A stretch of 64,000 nucleotides of DNA from Leishmania infantum JPCM5 (taxonomy: Eukaryota > Euglenozoa > Kinetoplastea > Trypanosomatida > Trypanosomatidae). The stretch is taken from assembly GCF_000002875.2 (NCBI RefSeq), contig NC_009418.2, positions 728,130 through 792,129 on the forward strand, written 5' to 3'. Position 1 is the first letter of the stretch. Every line of letters starts with the position of its first letter. Under the pieces are notes generated by a model. That model saw nothing but the letters and a program-made list of their open reading frames with translations. It was not told the DNA's origin and did not search any database. Made by a program: the position numbers and the translations under genes. Shown here piece after piece: positions 20,673 through 32,532 of this stretch.

Positions 20673-21065
20673 TTATTCGCATAACTTGAGTACACAGTCT
20701 ACACAAGATAGAAACGTCTCTTCGCTTTCGCGAGAAGTTTTCGTCCCTACGATCGCTGCATGGGGTGGTGGACCCAAGTCCCACGGAGCGCTGGCGCGCC
20801 AACCACCCGATGACGTCATCTCCAGCCAGCTCTCATGAAGCACCTGCGCAGCCATCGTCTCGTAGAAGTGCACGTCGGACAGGTACACGGCTGTAGACGA
20901 GCATCGCATCTCCAGCGCCTTACTCGCTGAGACCAAGAGGACCCAACTGCCCGTCGTACGCGAAGGCCTTTGCACAGGTTTTCGGATGGGACGCCGGCTC
21001 TGAGTGGAGAAGAGGGAACGTGTGCCAACGAAGTGCAGAATATTTCGCGTTGCCCGCTTCTCCAC
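20673..21065 (-). pseudogene. Probable gene relic with shifted frames
   Basis: The frame from 21065 to the TAA at 20673 begins with GTG, directly after a TAG; the first ATG gives only 78 codons (20909). Between 20930 and 20790 the codons are strongly GC3-biased and read like protein (STAVYLSDVHFYETMAAQVL). Just upstream the coding-like reading moves to another frame (FAYDGQLGPLGLSE then a stop). The stop lies only about 77 bases from the splice acceptor of the IQ/TPR gene, too close for a normal poly(A) site. This fits a decayed gene fragment better than a live gene. No family recognised. Confidence 0.4.
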
Positions 21066-21084
21066 CTATTTCACACTTTCAGCA

Positions 21085-21109
21085 TGTGTGTGCGTGTGTG
21101 TGTGTGTGC
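21085..21109. repeat. (TG)n microsatellite
   Basis: TG dinucleotide run with one interruption (TGCG). Confidence 0.8.
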
Positions 21110-22386
21110 TTGCAGAGATGAAGTTTTGTCGATGCTGCGGACGACGTGGCAGATGCCGACGAGAAGAGCTATACAGCGATGCCACCAAAGAAAAGAAGCG
21201 CACAGGCGAACATCGTAATAATAATAATAAAGCACACCTTTCACGCGACGCTGTTGCGGAGAGCTTCCTGCTGTTCGTCAATTCTTTTATGTATCATCAC
21301 CTACGTTACAACTTTCATTTTCCTCATCGCGCGCTTTTTTCACTCATGTCTGCAGGAAGAATGGCACTGAAACATGCCCGTCTACGAGCCATCGAGGGTT
21401 TTTTTTGCTGTCCTTCTTCTTTTCAACGCTGCCGACAGAGAAAGGTGTAGCGAGCAAAAGAATAAAAAAGAAACCAAAGAAAGGGTTTGGCGGTACTTGG
21501 AGAAAGCAGATCACGCAGAGCGCCACGAAGGGGACGGCGTGCGAGATGGTGAGAACGCTGGCAAACAACTAGTCGAAAGCGAAAATAATAATAAAAGGGA
21601 AAACAAAAGCGTCCCCTACAACAGAAAAGGAGCGAACCAACAAGACAGACCTGAACGTACGTTAAACACCTCCTTTCCGTGGCAGGAAAGAAAAAAAGGG
21701 AAGGTGACAATTCCACGGGTACCGCTCCCCTGCAGCAGCCGTACGAAAAGGCACACACACAACAAACGAAAACAATAAACACACACACATAGACGTTGAC
21801 ATAGACATCGACAACAGGCGAGCACGTGAAACAAGCGTTCATCGAAGTCATCGAAAGGGTTGGAACGAGGAATACTAAGACACAGAAAGAACAATAGACG
21901 AAAGAAGAAAAGAGCCAGACCGACCGACAAAGAGCCTATGAACGCACAGGAAGAGAGAAAACACCGACATCATACGATGAGGCGCTCACACACACAGACA
22001 CAGAGACGAAAAGAAAAAGCACCACAGAATTGGATAACAAAACAAAAACAAGAAGGGAGCGGGTCGAGGAAAAGGCAAGAATAGTGGAGAAGAGGCCACA
22101 GTGCGCACATATGCAGACACGCCGAAGGGGCACAGCCGCAGAGAGAGACGCACGCGGTTACTACAGCTGGTAAGAGACTGAGGAAAAGACACACACGCGC
22201 ACGCATGCTAACACACAGAGGGGCTACGGGATAGAGCGCACACGTACACAGACACGCAAAAACAATGCCTAGGCACGGAGGAGAGGTGGATTGGAGAAGA
22301 CCGAGGAAAGAGAGAGACACCTTACCGAAGTGTAGCGTTTAGCGAAGACGAAGACGAGGAGCCACAGCGCACGAGGAGAAGCGACG

Positions 22387-22564
22387 TATATATATATATA
22401 TGTGTGTGTGTGTGTTTCACCTCAAAAACAAAACGAAAAACACTCGCCAACACGAACCGGTACCGGCGAGCACACACACACACATATATATAGATGTATA
22501 TGTGTGTGTGTGAATATGTATATAGACCTATATATACATATGCATGTATGTGTGTATATATATA
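22387..22564. repeat. (TA)n(TG)n and (CA)n(TA)n cluster forming an inverted repeat
   Basis: (TA)7 then (TG)7 at 22387-22415 is the reverse complement of (CA)7 then (TA)3 at 22471-22490. Between them, CTCGCC (22443-22448) and GGCGAG (22465-22470) form a second short stem. Further TG and TA tracts follow to 22564. Confidence 0.8.
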
Positions 22565-23780
22565 GACGCACGCACACCTAGGTGACCCACACACCCAAAA
22601 AAAAAACAGGCACAAATAAACTAAACAACAAAGAAACAGGAGAGCACGCAACGAAAGAAGTGAACAGGCGAAGAAAAAGGGGAGGGGGGGGTGAACGGCA
22701 CCCACAACAAGTCGTTCGGCAATAGAGAACAACGACAGAAAGCGTGGGACAAAACAAGCCAGCAACAACAAAGCAAAAAAAAATGAAACGTCTGCAGTCC
22801 CGCACGATTGTGTGTTGAATATCCACCGTTTTGTTGTCTCTATCGTTGCTGCGGTTGCCGTTGTTTCCGGATCGAACCGGGCGAGATGGCGTTTCCAGGC
22901 GCCTTCTGTGTGCCCGGCAGCTGCTGTGAATGTGCCAAGGGCATCCGCATGCGCGCCCCTCTCTTTCGCAGGGCGTGTATGTAAGTATGCATAAGCGCGT
23001 AGGCAGTTGTGCGCTTCATCACATGTAGACGAGGCATACATGGACACATTCCATCATGAGCACCACCAAATTCACACATCAAACAAGACACAGAGAGCAG
23101 TGGCTCGTTTACACAAAACGTGCCAAGTCCGAGAAATCAGCATATACACACCCTTCTTACCCTCCCGGACACACACATGCACACACGATTAGACACAAAG
23201 ACCTACATGCAGGTACTGAAGCGACGAAAAAAGAGGAAAGAGAAGGAGCACATCACGATGCCCTCAAGACAGACGAGCGACAGGAGGCGTCAGTCATTGA
23301 TGTCGCGTAATTGCATCTGCTTTTCGTGCGTGTGCGTGTGCGTGTGAATCGAGGATAAGTTATGTACCGGAAGACTGAGAACAAGAGTCACCGATGGTGG
23401 AGGTATGAGAATCCGGCGCGAAAGATTTGCTCCGAACGCGAGAACGACTTTCGGCTCGCGTGAAACAACACAATAATGTGCATATTACTTCCTGCCCGCG
23501 AAGGGAATCTCGGCGCTCTCGCCGTTCCTTGCTTGTCCTGTCTCTTCATTACCGTGTCCACCTTTCCCTCAACTCTCTCCATCCTTCTGCCTCCCTCCCT
23601 ACTTCCTCCTCTTGATCGTCATATAACTGATCAGAGGTTGGCGGGCGGCGAGGCAGGTGGAAGCGTGAGAAGGGGGACGGATGGCACAGCTAAAGCGAGC
23701 CCCTCGTCGATGTCTCGGGCAGCGACAGATAAAGGGTGGACTAGAACTAAGAGAAGTTAGAGAGAGTGAGGGGGTGGGGG

Positions 23781-23785
<5 letters not shown>

Positions 23786-23812
<27 letters not shown>
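23786..23812. repeat. (CA)n microsatellite
   Basis: Pure CA run following CGCGCG; (TG)n in RNA sense. Confidence 0.9.
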
Positions 23813-25749
23813 TCTACAGACCAACCCGCTAAGAGAGGGAAAACGTCATGAGGCGAAAACTATGACAACAACAGCAGAAAAGAGACAGGCAGAGTAACAC
23901 ACAACGAGTGGAAGGGAAGAAAAGGGTACAGCAAAACAAACACATGCACGAAAAGAGGCACAGAAAACAACAAGGAAGAGCAAGGCCAGGGATACGGCTG
24001 AGACTGGTGCTTGTCTGCGACTGCGTTAGCTATAACCACTATACCGAGAAGGAAAGCGGAAGGCAGATGGGGGGGAGCATGAAAAGAGAGAGAAAACAAA
24101 AAGGGGAGAACTAAAGCACGAGTTCAAGCGGTACCCCCCCATTTATAGATGCGAGTGAATGTGGGCTTAGTGCTGGTCGTATTCTTGCGCCAGCACTGCG
24201 TGCATGTGTGCGTGAGAAGCTTCCATGTGGGGCCATGACAGCAGAAAAGGACTGAGGACATGTCACTCACTCACAGAGCGATTCGCCCGTGGCGCTGCAG
24301 ATCAACTCCCGCACAGCGAAAGAGAAGCCAACCTCGTACGCCATACATGTAAACACAGATAGGTACAGCACCACACGGAGTGTCCCCTTTGGGAAAATGG
24401 CACACGCACACACACGCGCGCTCACGAAAGTGATTTCTGTACATCGCTGATGGTGCCATATGCGGCCCGCTCAAGTCACAGGGAGAAGAGCGAGAGAGCG
24501 CATCGCAGAAGGGAAAAGGAAAGACAAAGAAGACTTGAGACTCCCGCCCCCTTCGTGAAAGCTTCTTTATACTACTACTAGAGGCCAGCACTGCCGATTT
24601 CAAATGAAGGACTGAAAGGATGAGAGAGCACGTGGCGCGAGGAGGACAAAGAGGAGAGGTATAAAACGCCGTCTTTCTTCCTCTTCTCGCCCTTGTTTCG
24701 TGTTTCTCGCACAAGAGGGACCAAACGGGCGAGCGTGGCTGCCCGCGCGTGTGCGCGTGCATTCGCTTTCGCGCTTCTATTTATCTCTTCTGCGGTGCGA
24801 GAAGCAAAAAAAAAAACAGAAGCGCCACAAGAAACAAACAAACAAAAAAAAACTATCCTGCTACCTTCTATAGAACGGAGATGAAAGCGATGAAGAGAGG
24901 GCGTTGCTGTTGTTCTTGTTGTATTGCTCTCTTTGACGAGGACTTTAAGTTGAGAGAGGAGAGGGTGTGTGTGGGGGGGGAGGGGATGGGAGTAATCCAC
25001 GGAAACGCTGTCCCCATACTAAAAAAGAAAAATGGAAAACGGTAAGCAGAGTCCAAAAATAAAAAAGGAAAACATTACCAAAAAGAGAGATGTAGGCGAT
25101 AACATCGAAAAAAAAAAACGGTTGTGAGAGGAAGACGGAAGGGGGCTTCTCGCATGCAATGTGCAGGAGCACAAAGAAACAATCGGAGTTGTGCTGTTTT
25201 TGAGTTCTTGTACGATCGCTCATGTACGCTAACAAGCTCTCTACGTTGCAGTTCTCTCTGCGATTGGTACGAGTGGAGGGCTACTCTCGCATAAGGCAGG
25301 GGGAGGGTGGGGAGTGAGACGGCACCGCTGGTGTTGCCTTCGCCGTTGCTGCCGCTGTGAGGCCATCAGATACTTGCTCTTGAGACTGAGGGAGAGAGGG
25401 AGGGGCGGGAAGGGAGACGAAAAGAGAGAACAAGGACCATCAAGTGGTAAGGCATCGGTGTTCGTTCCACCCGGTGCAGGTGAGCGTAACGCTGAGGCGT
25501 ACAAAACGAGTGTAAAAGTGAAGACCTCTGCGGTGGCAGGTGCGAGAGAGGACACGGTGAGGAGACGCCCAAAGCGTGAATGGCGGAGAAGGCGGGAGTA
25601 GTGTAGAGGAATGCCAGTATCCACAGCAGGATCGAGTGACCGGTTCTACATCCAAGAGAGAGAAATGAAACGCAAAAGAAAAGTAGGAAAAGGAGCAACA
25701 ACCAAAAAGACATAGATGGGTCTACATCGGCGGCCAATGGAAGGCCACA

Positions 25750-25779
25750 TCACACACACACATATATATATATATATAT
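25750..25779. repeat. (CA)n(TA)n compound microsatellite
   Basis: CA repeats run directly into TA repeats. Confidence 0.9.
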
Positions 25780-28168
25780 CATGGATAAACGCAGAGAGAA
25801 AAAAAAGGACGCCAAATGCACAGAAGACACACACACAGAGGGAGAGAGAGAGAACGTACTGACGCGCTCGCGCTCGCATACAAGAACGAACGAAATACAG
25901 GGAGTTGACCAGCACGTCAGACGCAGGACACTCTCATAAACACACACGCACAGGCCAGAGTAGGCGATGTATATAGAGCCGACAAAAAAAAAAAGAAGAC
26001 CGTGAAAGAGACAAAGAGACAAAGAAAGGAACGCTCGAAAGGGGATGATCGAAAAAAAAAAGTGTGTGTGTGTGGGGGGGGGGCGTCGGCATAAAGAACA
26101 AGAGAGGAAACCAACAACGAGGAAACACGATGTTGAGTAGCATATCCATATATAGAAGCAAGGCACAAAACACCCTCGAAACGGAAACTAACAAAGCGAG
26201 CACAAAAGACGCACACACTAAAAGGAAAAATGAATAGTACAGCGTGAACTTAACAAGTGCCAAGGACACAGGAGTCAGAAAGCGAGACTGAGAATGGGGT
26301 CGAGCGGGGTGGGGGTGGGGGACTCCTAACGGAGCAAGGGCACAAACGGGAGGAGGAGGGACGGGGAGGGAGGCAGGGGGGCAGGGAAGAATCTACTCCG
26401 CATGGTATAACGAGTGCACGATACAGCCATTTAGATCCTTTTTTTGCTGTGCGTTTTACATCTGGCTTTTGCGTCTATGGCGCTTCTGAGAGCCGCGCTA
26501 GACTGCATGCCGCACCCTCCGCAGATACGTGTCTGTCTCTGTCTCCGCCGATATCTTCGCCCCACGAACCTTTCGCCATAACAACGGTTCAAGTGCACGA
26601 GGACTAGAAAGACGGGCTGGCGCTTGGAGGAGAGTCCAACAGAGTGGCAGAGACAAAAATAAAGAAACACAGAAAGACACAGATACGAAGCAAGCAGCAT
26701 TGAGCATTACCCCCCTCCCCCCGCCCTCATGACAGAGCTGCACAAGCGGCGGGGAATACACATCCTCCTCGTGTGCAAAAGCGCGTTTACAGTGTTTTGT
26801 CGCATGCGCGCGTGAGGGGGGTTGGCAAAGGCTGCAAAAAAAAAAACAGAGACATTCACCAGGGTGTCAGCTACGCGCGTCGTTGCTTGTGAAGGAAGCG
26901 GGTGGGGAATATGTCTCCACGGGCCCGCATGGCAATGATGTCCATCCTTTCTGGTACAGTTCTGCTGCATTGGAAGACCAAGGTGGAGGGAGGGGGCGGG
27001 GCAGAAAAAAAAAAAAGAAATATCGACGCCAGCAGGAGAGAGGAAGGTGAAAGGAACAGAGCTGGGCACATCCCCACAACGAGTGTCGTCCTTCCTCACA
27101 GACGCGGGAGCAAGACAGCAGGGAGCCTGAAAAAGAAGCGGCACAGAAGATCCGATGAACGAAGTGAAAAGACACCGAATGAAACACGCACAAAAGAAAA
27201 AATCAGGACATTAGCGACGAGAAAGCTGAAAATAAAGCGCTACAGAGATGGAGAGACAGCGACAAAGGAGGTGAGAGCACCAAGGCATCGAAAAAGAAGG
27301 AACATCTTCCTAGACGAACGCACACACACATGCACAGAGAAAGTAATATGGGTCAACGTGTTAGAACAAACAATTAGAGTGGAAGGAGGAAGAAAAGAAA
27401 CAAAAAAAAGTTGCGGAGGTGACGAAGAGAGGCCGATAATAAGGAATGATAGGGACCTCTACCCGTTGGAAGAAATATGCGCGGCAGGCAAGAGGAGGCG
27501 CACAGAAGTGGAGAGTAACGCGTCAGTGGGGTGCCGCTGGGTCGGATAACTAAGGCAAAGCGAGAGGAGGGATGCGGTGCCAACTTGAGCAAGAAAATGG
27601 AAGATACGTGCATGAAAACCCCTAGCACATGCACAAAACATGTAGAGCTCCAGCTTGCCCTTCCCTCATGGCCCATTCCTCGACGCGCAGATCTATCCGC
27701 TGGCATCCCTTCCGTTACCTCCCTCGCTGTCAATCGGAATCGCAGTGAATTTTCTCTGCATTACCTGTTACGAAAAGCCGATAAAAAGGACCAAGGTGCC
27801 CCGAGAGACGGCCAAAGGAAGAAGTGAGAAGGAACGCACATCCTTTATCTGTCACACAGGGAGCGCAGGTGTCAATTCAGATGAAAAAAAAACGAAAAAC
27901 GAAAGAAAACAAAGAGTGGGATCGCGTGCACAGGAAACAGGACGAGAGAAACCACATGAAAGGGGCGAACAAAACAAAGGACAAAAAAAGGGGGAGTAAC
28001 ACACACAACTTCAACAAAAATCCCTGAATCGACACGAGTCAGTGCGCTAAGAACACAGAAAAAAAAGAGGAAAAACTCGCGTTTCGAAAAAAAAAACTCA
28101 TTCTTTCGTCTTTTTTGTTGTCGTTGTTTTTTATTAGGGGACACGGGTGCGCCATGGCAGAATGCACT

Positions 28169-29479
28169 TTAGGACTCTTGCGTCAACAGCAAGATTTTCC
28201 GCAATTCGCCAACAGAAGTAGTCAGCACTCGCTTCAGAAAGCGTAGCGGAAGACGGAGAAACACACTCCAGAGCAGCCACATAATGGACAGCAGACAACG
28301 GCAGCGACGGCGCTGCTGCTGCAACTGCACTTTCTCTAAAGTGAAGTTGCCGCGCCGCTGCAAATCCTCTCCTTCATCTCTTTCCCGTGCGATGGACACA
28401 AGGCAGGCGTGCAGGAGCAGCTGCTGCTTGACGATCTCGCACAGTTTGCCGTGGTGCACATTTGACAAAGGGCATGCGAGCGTAACGTCCTTGTGCTCGA
28501 CAGGTGCACCACCGAAGTCAAACGCGCGGGGCTCAAGAGCCGCGACACAGCTGGCGCGCTGCGAGGTGTGAGCACTGGAGAACCGCTGCAGTGGGGAGAA
28601 GAGGTGGCCAGCAGCATCCAGCTGCAAAGGTTCAAAGAATTTATGTTCCGTCGAGATGTTGTTATTCACGATGGCCCCGCAGCCATCACGGATGCCGGGG
28701 ACGCTGCTCAGCCGGAAAGCAGGTACGCTTCCGACTGCGTTTGCCTTATCGCTGGTCGATGCCGAGCTTTCCTGAGGAACGCCTCCGCCGCTGCTGGGGA
28801 AATAGGTGAAGGACGGAGAGCTCGACGGCCTTGCATCGTTGGCGGCCAAGACGATGCTGCCCGGCGTCGCCAGCGGCTCCACAGAAGCAGTCGCAGAGAC
28901 CGATTCTGCACTCGTCACGGTGACGTCCTCTTCCGCCTCGCTCAGGGTCACCGAGAGAGATGGCGACACCCCATGCAGTCCGCTGGAGCTGCGGTTCGCC
29001 AGGGCACCGTCCGCAGCCTTTAACGACGGCGCTCCAGTGCTCGGTACACTGCCACAGAGCACCGGCTTCGCGAACGAGCCACGGCTAGAAAAGGGCCGAG
29101 TAAGGTGCACGCGAGGTGAGCCACACGGCGAGTCGCACTCCGCAAGAATGCTCGAGGCGAAGCTGGTGCCGCATCGACGCTGCCGCGGCGACAAATCGGC
29201 GGACAAGACAGCGACAGTGGTAAGGGAGCTATTCGACTTGCATCTCGGAGCGCCGTCCGCTGGCGTGCGGTTGAACACTGTGCACGCCACCTTGCGAGTA
29301 CACGTCTCCTCGTGTGCCAAGGAGACACCTGCAGTGAGAACAGTAAGCTCGGATTCGGCAGAAAGAGGGGCGTTGTGGCGACGCGGTGGTGTTGCGGAGC
29401 GGATGGAGATGCCGTGCATCGGGGCACCGTTTCTTATGAGCGACCCACCACCGGTCGTCGAAACTCCGCAGGAGAGCAT
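28169..29479 (-). CDS. Hypothetical Ser/Ala-rich protein with C-terminal hydrophobic helix
   Basis: 436 residues from an ATG. I do not recognise a family. Residues 1-330 are low-complexity, rich in Ser, Ala, Pro, Gly and Cys. Residues about 340-390 look helical and basic (EIVKQQLLLHACLVSIARER, then a Gln/Arg stretch). A hydrophobic segment near residues 396-416 (LLSIMWLLWSVFLRLPLRFL) precedes a short basic tail, so the protein could be tail-anchored in a membrane. Codon use is coding-like throughout. A pyrimidine tract and AG lie only about 33 bases upstream of the ATG, which supports this start. Confidence 0.72.
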   Translation of the reverse strand: MLSCGVSTTGGGSLIRNGAPMHGISIRSATPPRRHNAPLSAESELTVLTAGVSLAHEETCTRKVACTVFNRTPADGAPRCKSNSSLTTVAVLSADLSPRQRRCGTSFASSILAECDSPCGSPRVHLTRPFSSRGSFAKPVLCGSVPSTGAPSLKAADGALANRSSSGLHGVSPSLSVTLSEAEEDVTVTSAESVSATASVEPLATPGSIVLAANDARPSSSPSFTYFPSSGGGVPQESSASTSDKANAVGSVPAFRLSSVPGIRDGCGAIVNNNISTEHKFFEPLQLDAAGHLFSPLQRFSSAHTSQRASCVAALEPRAFDFGGAPVEHKDVTLACPLSNVHHGKLCEIVKQQLLLHACLVSIARERDEGEDLQRRGNFTLEKVQLQQQRRRCRCLLSIMWLLWSVFLRLPLRFLKRVLTTSVGELRKILLLTQES

Positions 29480-29512
29480 GGCGAGAGAAACGAGCGCGAA
29501 AAAAAAAGCGTT

Positions 29513-29514
29513 CT
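29513..29514 (-). promoter_or_regulatory. Candidate trans-splice acceptor close to the ATG
   Basis: AG on the minus strand after a CT-rich tract (purines 29515-29546 on +), giving a very short 5' UTR of about 33 bases. Confidence 0.45.
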
Positions 29515-32460
29515 AGTGACAGAGACAGAGAGGGTGCGGGAGAGAATGTCAACGACCAAGATCAGCTGCAACAGCATTCCATGCGTGGCTCATACACACA
29601 CACACACACGAATACGATGGATTTTACGTAAACCAGATTAATCATAATAAAAGGGAAAAAAGACACGGAATGCCACGAGACGAGAGTGAGTGAGAAACTT
29701 TTTAAGTTCACGGGAAAGATGAACTAGCAAAGATGAAAAAAAGGAACGAAGAGAGGGAAAAAGAAAAACACACACGCGCACGCTACCAACAACAATAAAG
29801 AACGACAAAAAAAAAGAGCACTCAACCGCTACCGTGATAGGCAAGACAGAACACAAAAGGGGGTGGGGCGGTCGTGGTGTTGGTGGCGGTGGAGCGGCAG
29901 TGTGTGTGTGTGTGTGGGACAAGGAGAAGGCGGAGGAGGAAGAGGGAGCCAGAGGAAGCGAAAGGCGACCTGATGAAAGAGAGAGAAAAAACTCTTTGCG
30001 TCTGCTATAGCGTTTTTTTTGTGTGTATACATATGTGTGTGTGCCGCTCGTATTGGGTGTTAGTGCTGGGAGAAAGTAAAGGGGAAGCGTACGATAGGAA
30101 CGGCAGAAAAAGCGGAAATGGGTCGAGTCGTTTCGCTGCTCGCTTGTCCGTGTCGCTTCACAAGTGTTTTTTTGCTGCGCACCTCCAACAGCCGAAACGT
30201 AGGGGAAGAGAGCTGTCTGCTCCACTCGCTGGCAAAAATGGGTAGAGGAAAAAAAGGGTGGTTGATAGTGGTTCAGCGGACGCTCAGACACACACAGGCA
30301 TACACGCAAAACGAAAGAAAATAGCTCCCGAGAAGTTGTAAAGAGCTACGCAGAGAGAGAGGGAACGAAGAAGCCGTGAGCAGGGCGCACACACCCACAC
30401 CCACACTTACTGGAAAAGGAGGGGAAGGGAAAGCAAGCAAGAATCAGATAGGAAATCTGAAGCCGGGACAAACAAAAACTTACGAACGGCAGGAGTAGCA
30501 GTTCGAGAAGGAGAAGAGGACGAAAAGTATTCAGAGATACAGAAAAGAAAAGAGAGACGGTGATTCTCTCCCGCATTCCTCAGTACTAGTCGTAGACGTC
30601 TACGACAGTATAGGCAAGAGAAGGTCTCTGGGGTGACCACAAGAAGCAATGTAGTTCGGTCAAGTGTACGTGAAGCGCTTCTCTCCGCTGAAGAGCCCGA
30701 TGCACCGGCGAAAAGAAAAAAAAGCACGCGCACCTTAGCAGCTCAGCGAAGGCGGAGAATCCGAAAACGAGACGAAACAACAACAAAAGAAGGGAGAGAG
30801 AGAGGGGACTGAAACTAGGGATGATGATGAAGCACACAAGGAAATGCGAAAAGACAAAAAAAGGCAAAACAGAGAGAGAGAGAGACAGGAAAAAAACCAC
30901 TGAAAAGAAAAAAAGGAAGAAATAAAGGAACAAAATCCCCCCAAAAATACACACGCACACACAATAATACAGACAAGACAACAAACAAAACGAAGAACTA
31001 CGAAGGAAAGACAGGGAGGAGATCGACAGCGCTTTACGAATCGAGTGCGCTCATGAAGTTGCGTGTAATGATGAACAAGGGAGGGTGGTGTCGTGACTTG
31101 GAAAGCTGCTGAACTGTGTGGACGGGTTAATCGTGAGGCTGAGGAGGAGACGGGTGAAGGGGAGCGGAGGTGTGGGAGGGACGAAATGCAGCTTCTCCCC
31201 CTCTTCTCCTTTTGCTTTGTATATAATGAGGCGCGCTTTTACAACCTGCAGACCGGAGGCATGCCCACGCAACCACCGCGATCGCACGCGAATGGGTTTG
31301 GGCAACAGAAATAGTAATCCGAAAAAAAAAAAGAAAGACACGCGAGGCCAACGGTCGCGTGGACAGCGATGATAGAGAGAGGAAGAAAGCAAGAGGAGGA
31401 GGCGAGGTAAGACGATTTCAGCATTCTGTACCGTAGACGTCGGTGGCGTAAGAGGAACTAACCCCGCCCCATCCCATGCCCTCCTCCCCCTCTCTACATC
31501 CCTCCCCCACAAACAGCACAGAGGGGGAACGCGAAGGGAGAGAGGGGGCGGAAAGGAACAGGAAAACCCTTCGACTTGTCTCGAGCATGAAAAGACGCAA
31601 CGCCAAAAGGTCTGTGCGCCCTTGTGCTTCGCGGCAGCACTCTCTGGTCGCTCAGCGGAGTTGGAGGAGAGGAGGTATCAACGCCACTGGAACGCGTGGC
31701 TCTATCGTGGGATACGAAGGGACGCATGCAACTAGCAGAGGCACACATGCGCAATCTACCTCCTTTCTTGCATGGCCGTCTTTGCGTGGCGTGTTAGCTG
31801 CCGATCACCAGCGAAGCACACGTGCACAGAGAGGGGGGAGGGCGACCGTACTCATACAACATAGCGTGTAGTTCTTTTTCCCCTTTTGACACTGTTTTAC
31901 TCAATGAAAAGCAGCTGTGAGGTAGGCACCTTTACGTGCGCCAGTCTTCTTCGACTCTGTAGCCGACGCAGCTCGATACCATCTCTCTTCCCTTTCCCAC
32001 AAACGCCAGGAGACATTCTGGAGGATCATATCTGCATGCACCCGAATGGCTTGTGCTGACAATACCATCAGTCACTGCGCGCGCTGTCGCGACGACGCTC
32101 TGCTGTTGAGGCGCGCAGCGTCCCTGCTGTTCCTGCGTCTTGAAGACGTCCGCCTGCGACCCGGCCCCTCCCCCTCTGCACATCGCTCCGCAAAGATTGA
32201 AGGTGCGCCGGGCATCATGACGATCTCACGCGGGACGACACTGATCCAGTCAAGAATAGAGTCGATGAAAGGCAGCGACCGAAGCGCCGCCGCAGCGGCT
32301 GTACGAGTTTTGTTGCTTTGCCACCTCCCGCCTTGCTGCTTCCCGAAAGATAAGCGCTGTGGGTGGCTCACCCACGCGTCACGCGATGCTCGTGCGTCGC
32401 CAGGTGCCCCATTCCCAGACCGCTCATCCTTCTCGGCATTGCCTGACACAGGAAGAGCCG

Positions 32461-32484
32461 TGTGTGTGTGTGTGGGGGGGGGGG
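32461..32484. repeat. (GT)n followed by a 10-G run
   Basis: In RNA sense a C run followed by (AC)n, about 50 bases downstream of the stop of the 32533-33444 gene. Confidence 0.85.
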
Positions 32485-32532
32485 CTTCTGTGATGCGTTG
32501 AAACAGTCTTTAGAAGGTGGTCGCTACAGCGG

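Larger units (their letters stand above)
21066..28168. other. Long low-complexity intergenic region
   Basis: 7.1 kb with no credible gene. Mostly A/G-rich on +, with many short frames on the minus strand made of Phe/Leu/Ser/Cys, as expected from pyrimidine tracts. It holds microsatellites at 21085-21109, 22387-22415, 22471-22564, 23786-23812 and 25750-25779, G-tracts at 24965-24979 and 26063-26083, and a hairpin at 22387-22492. It may be mostly the long 3' UTR of the 28169-29479 gene, or it may hide non-coding RNAs I cannot see. Confidence 0.45.
29480..32532. other. Intergenic region rich in polypyrimidine (RNA sense)
   Basis: 3 kb between two hypothetical genes. 29640-31030 is A/G-rich on +, with short CA, GT and GA runs; 30360-30560 and 30780-30950 are especially purine-rich. 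31570-32450 has mixed composition and open frames, including a GTG-initiated frame at 32072-32449 that is weakly coding-like. A (GT)n plus 10-G tract lies at 32461-32484. Confidence 0.45.

Noticed and set aside
22322..23047. 241-codon minus-strand frame with many hydrophobic residues
   Set aside because: Translation of microsatellites and pyrimidine tracts (Tyr-Ile-Tyr and Cys-Val repeats); not a membrane protein.
32072..32449. 125-codon minus-strand frame below the 32533-33444 gene
   Set aside because: GTG start, only about 80 bases from the upstream stop, no domain. It could be a shifted remnant, but the evidence is too weak to call.
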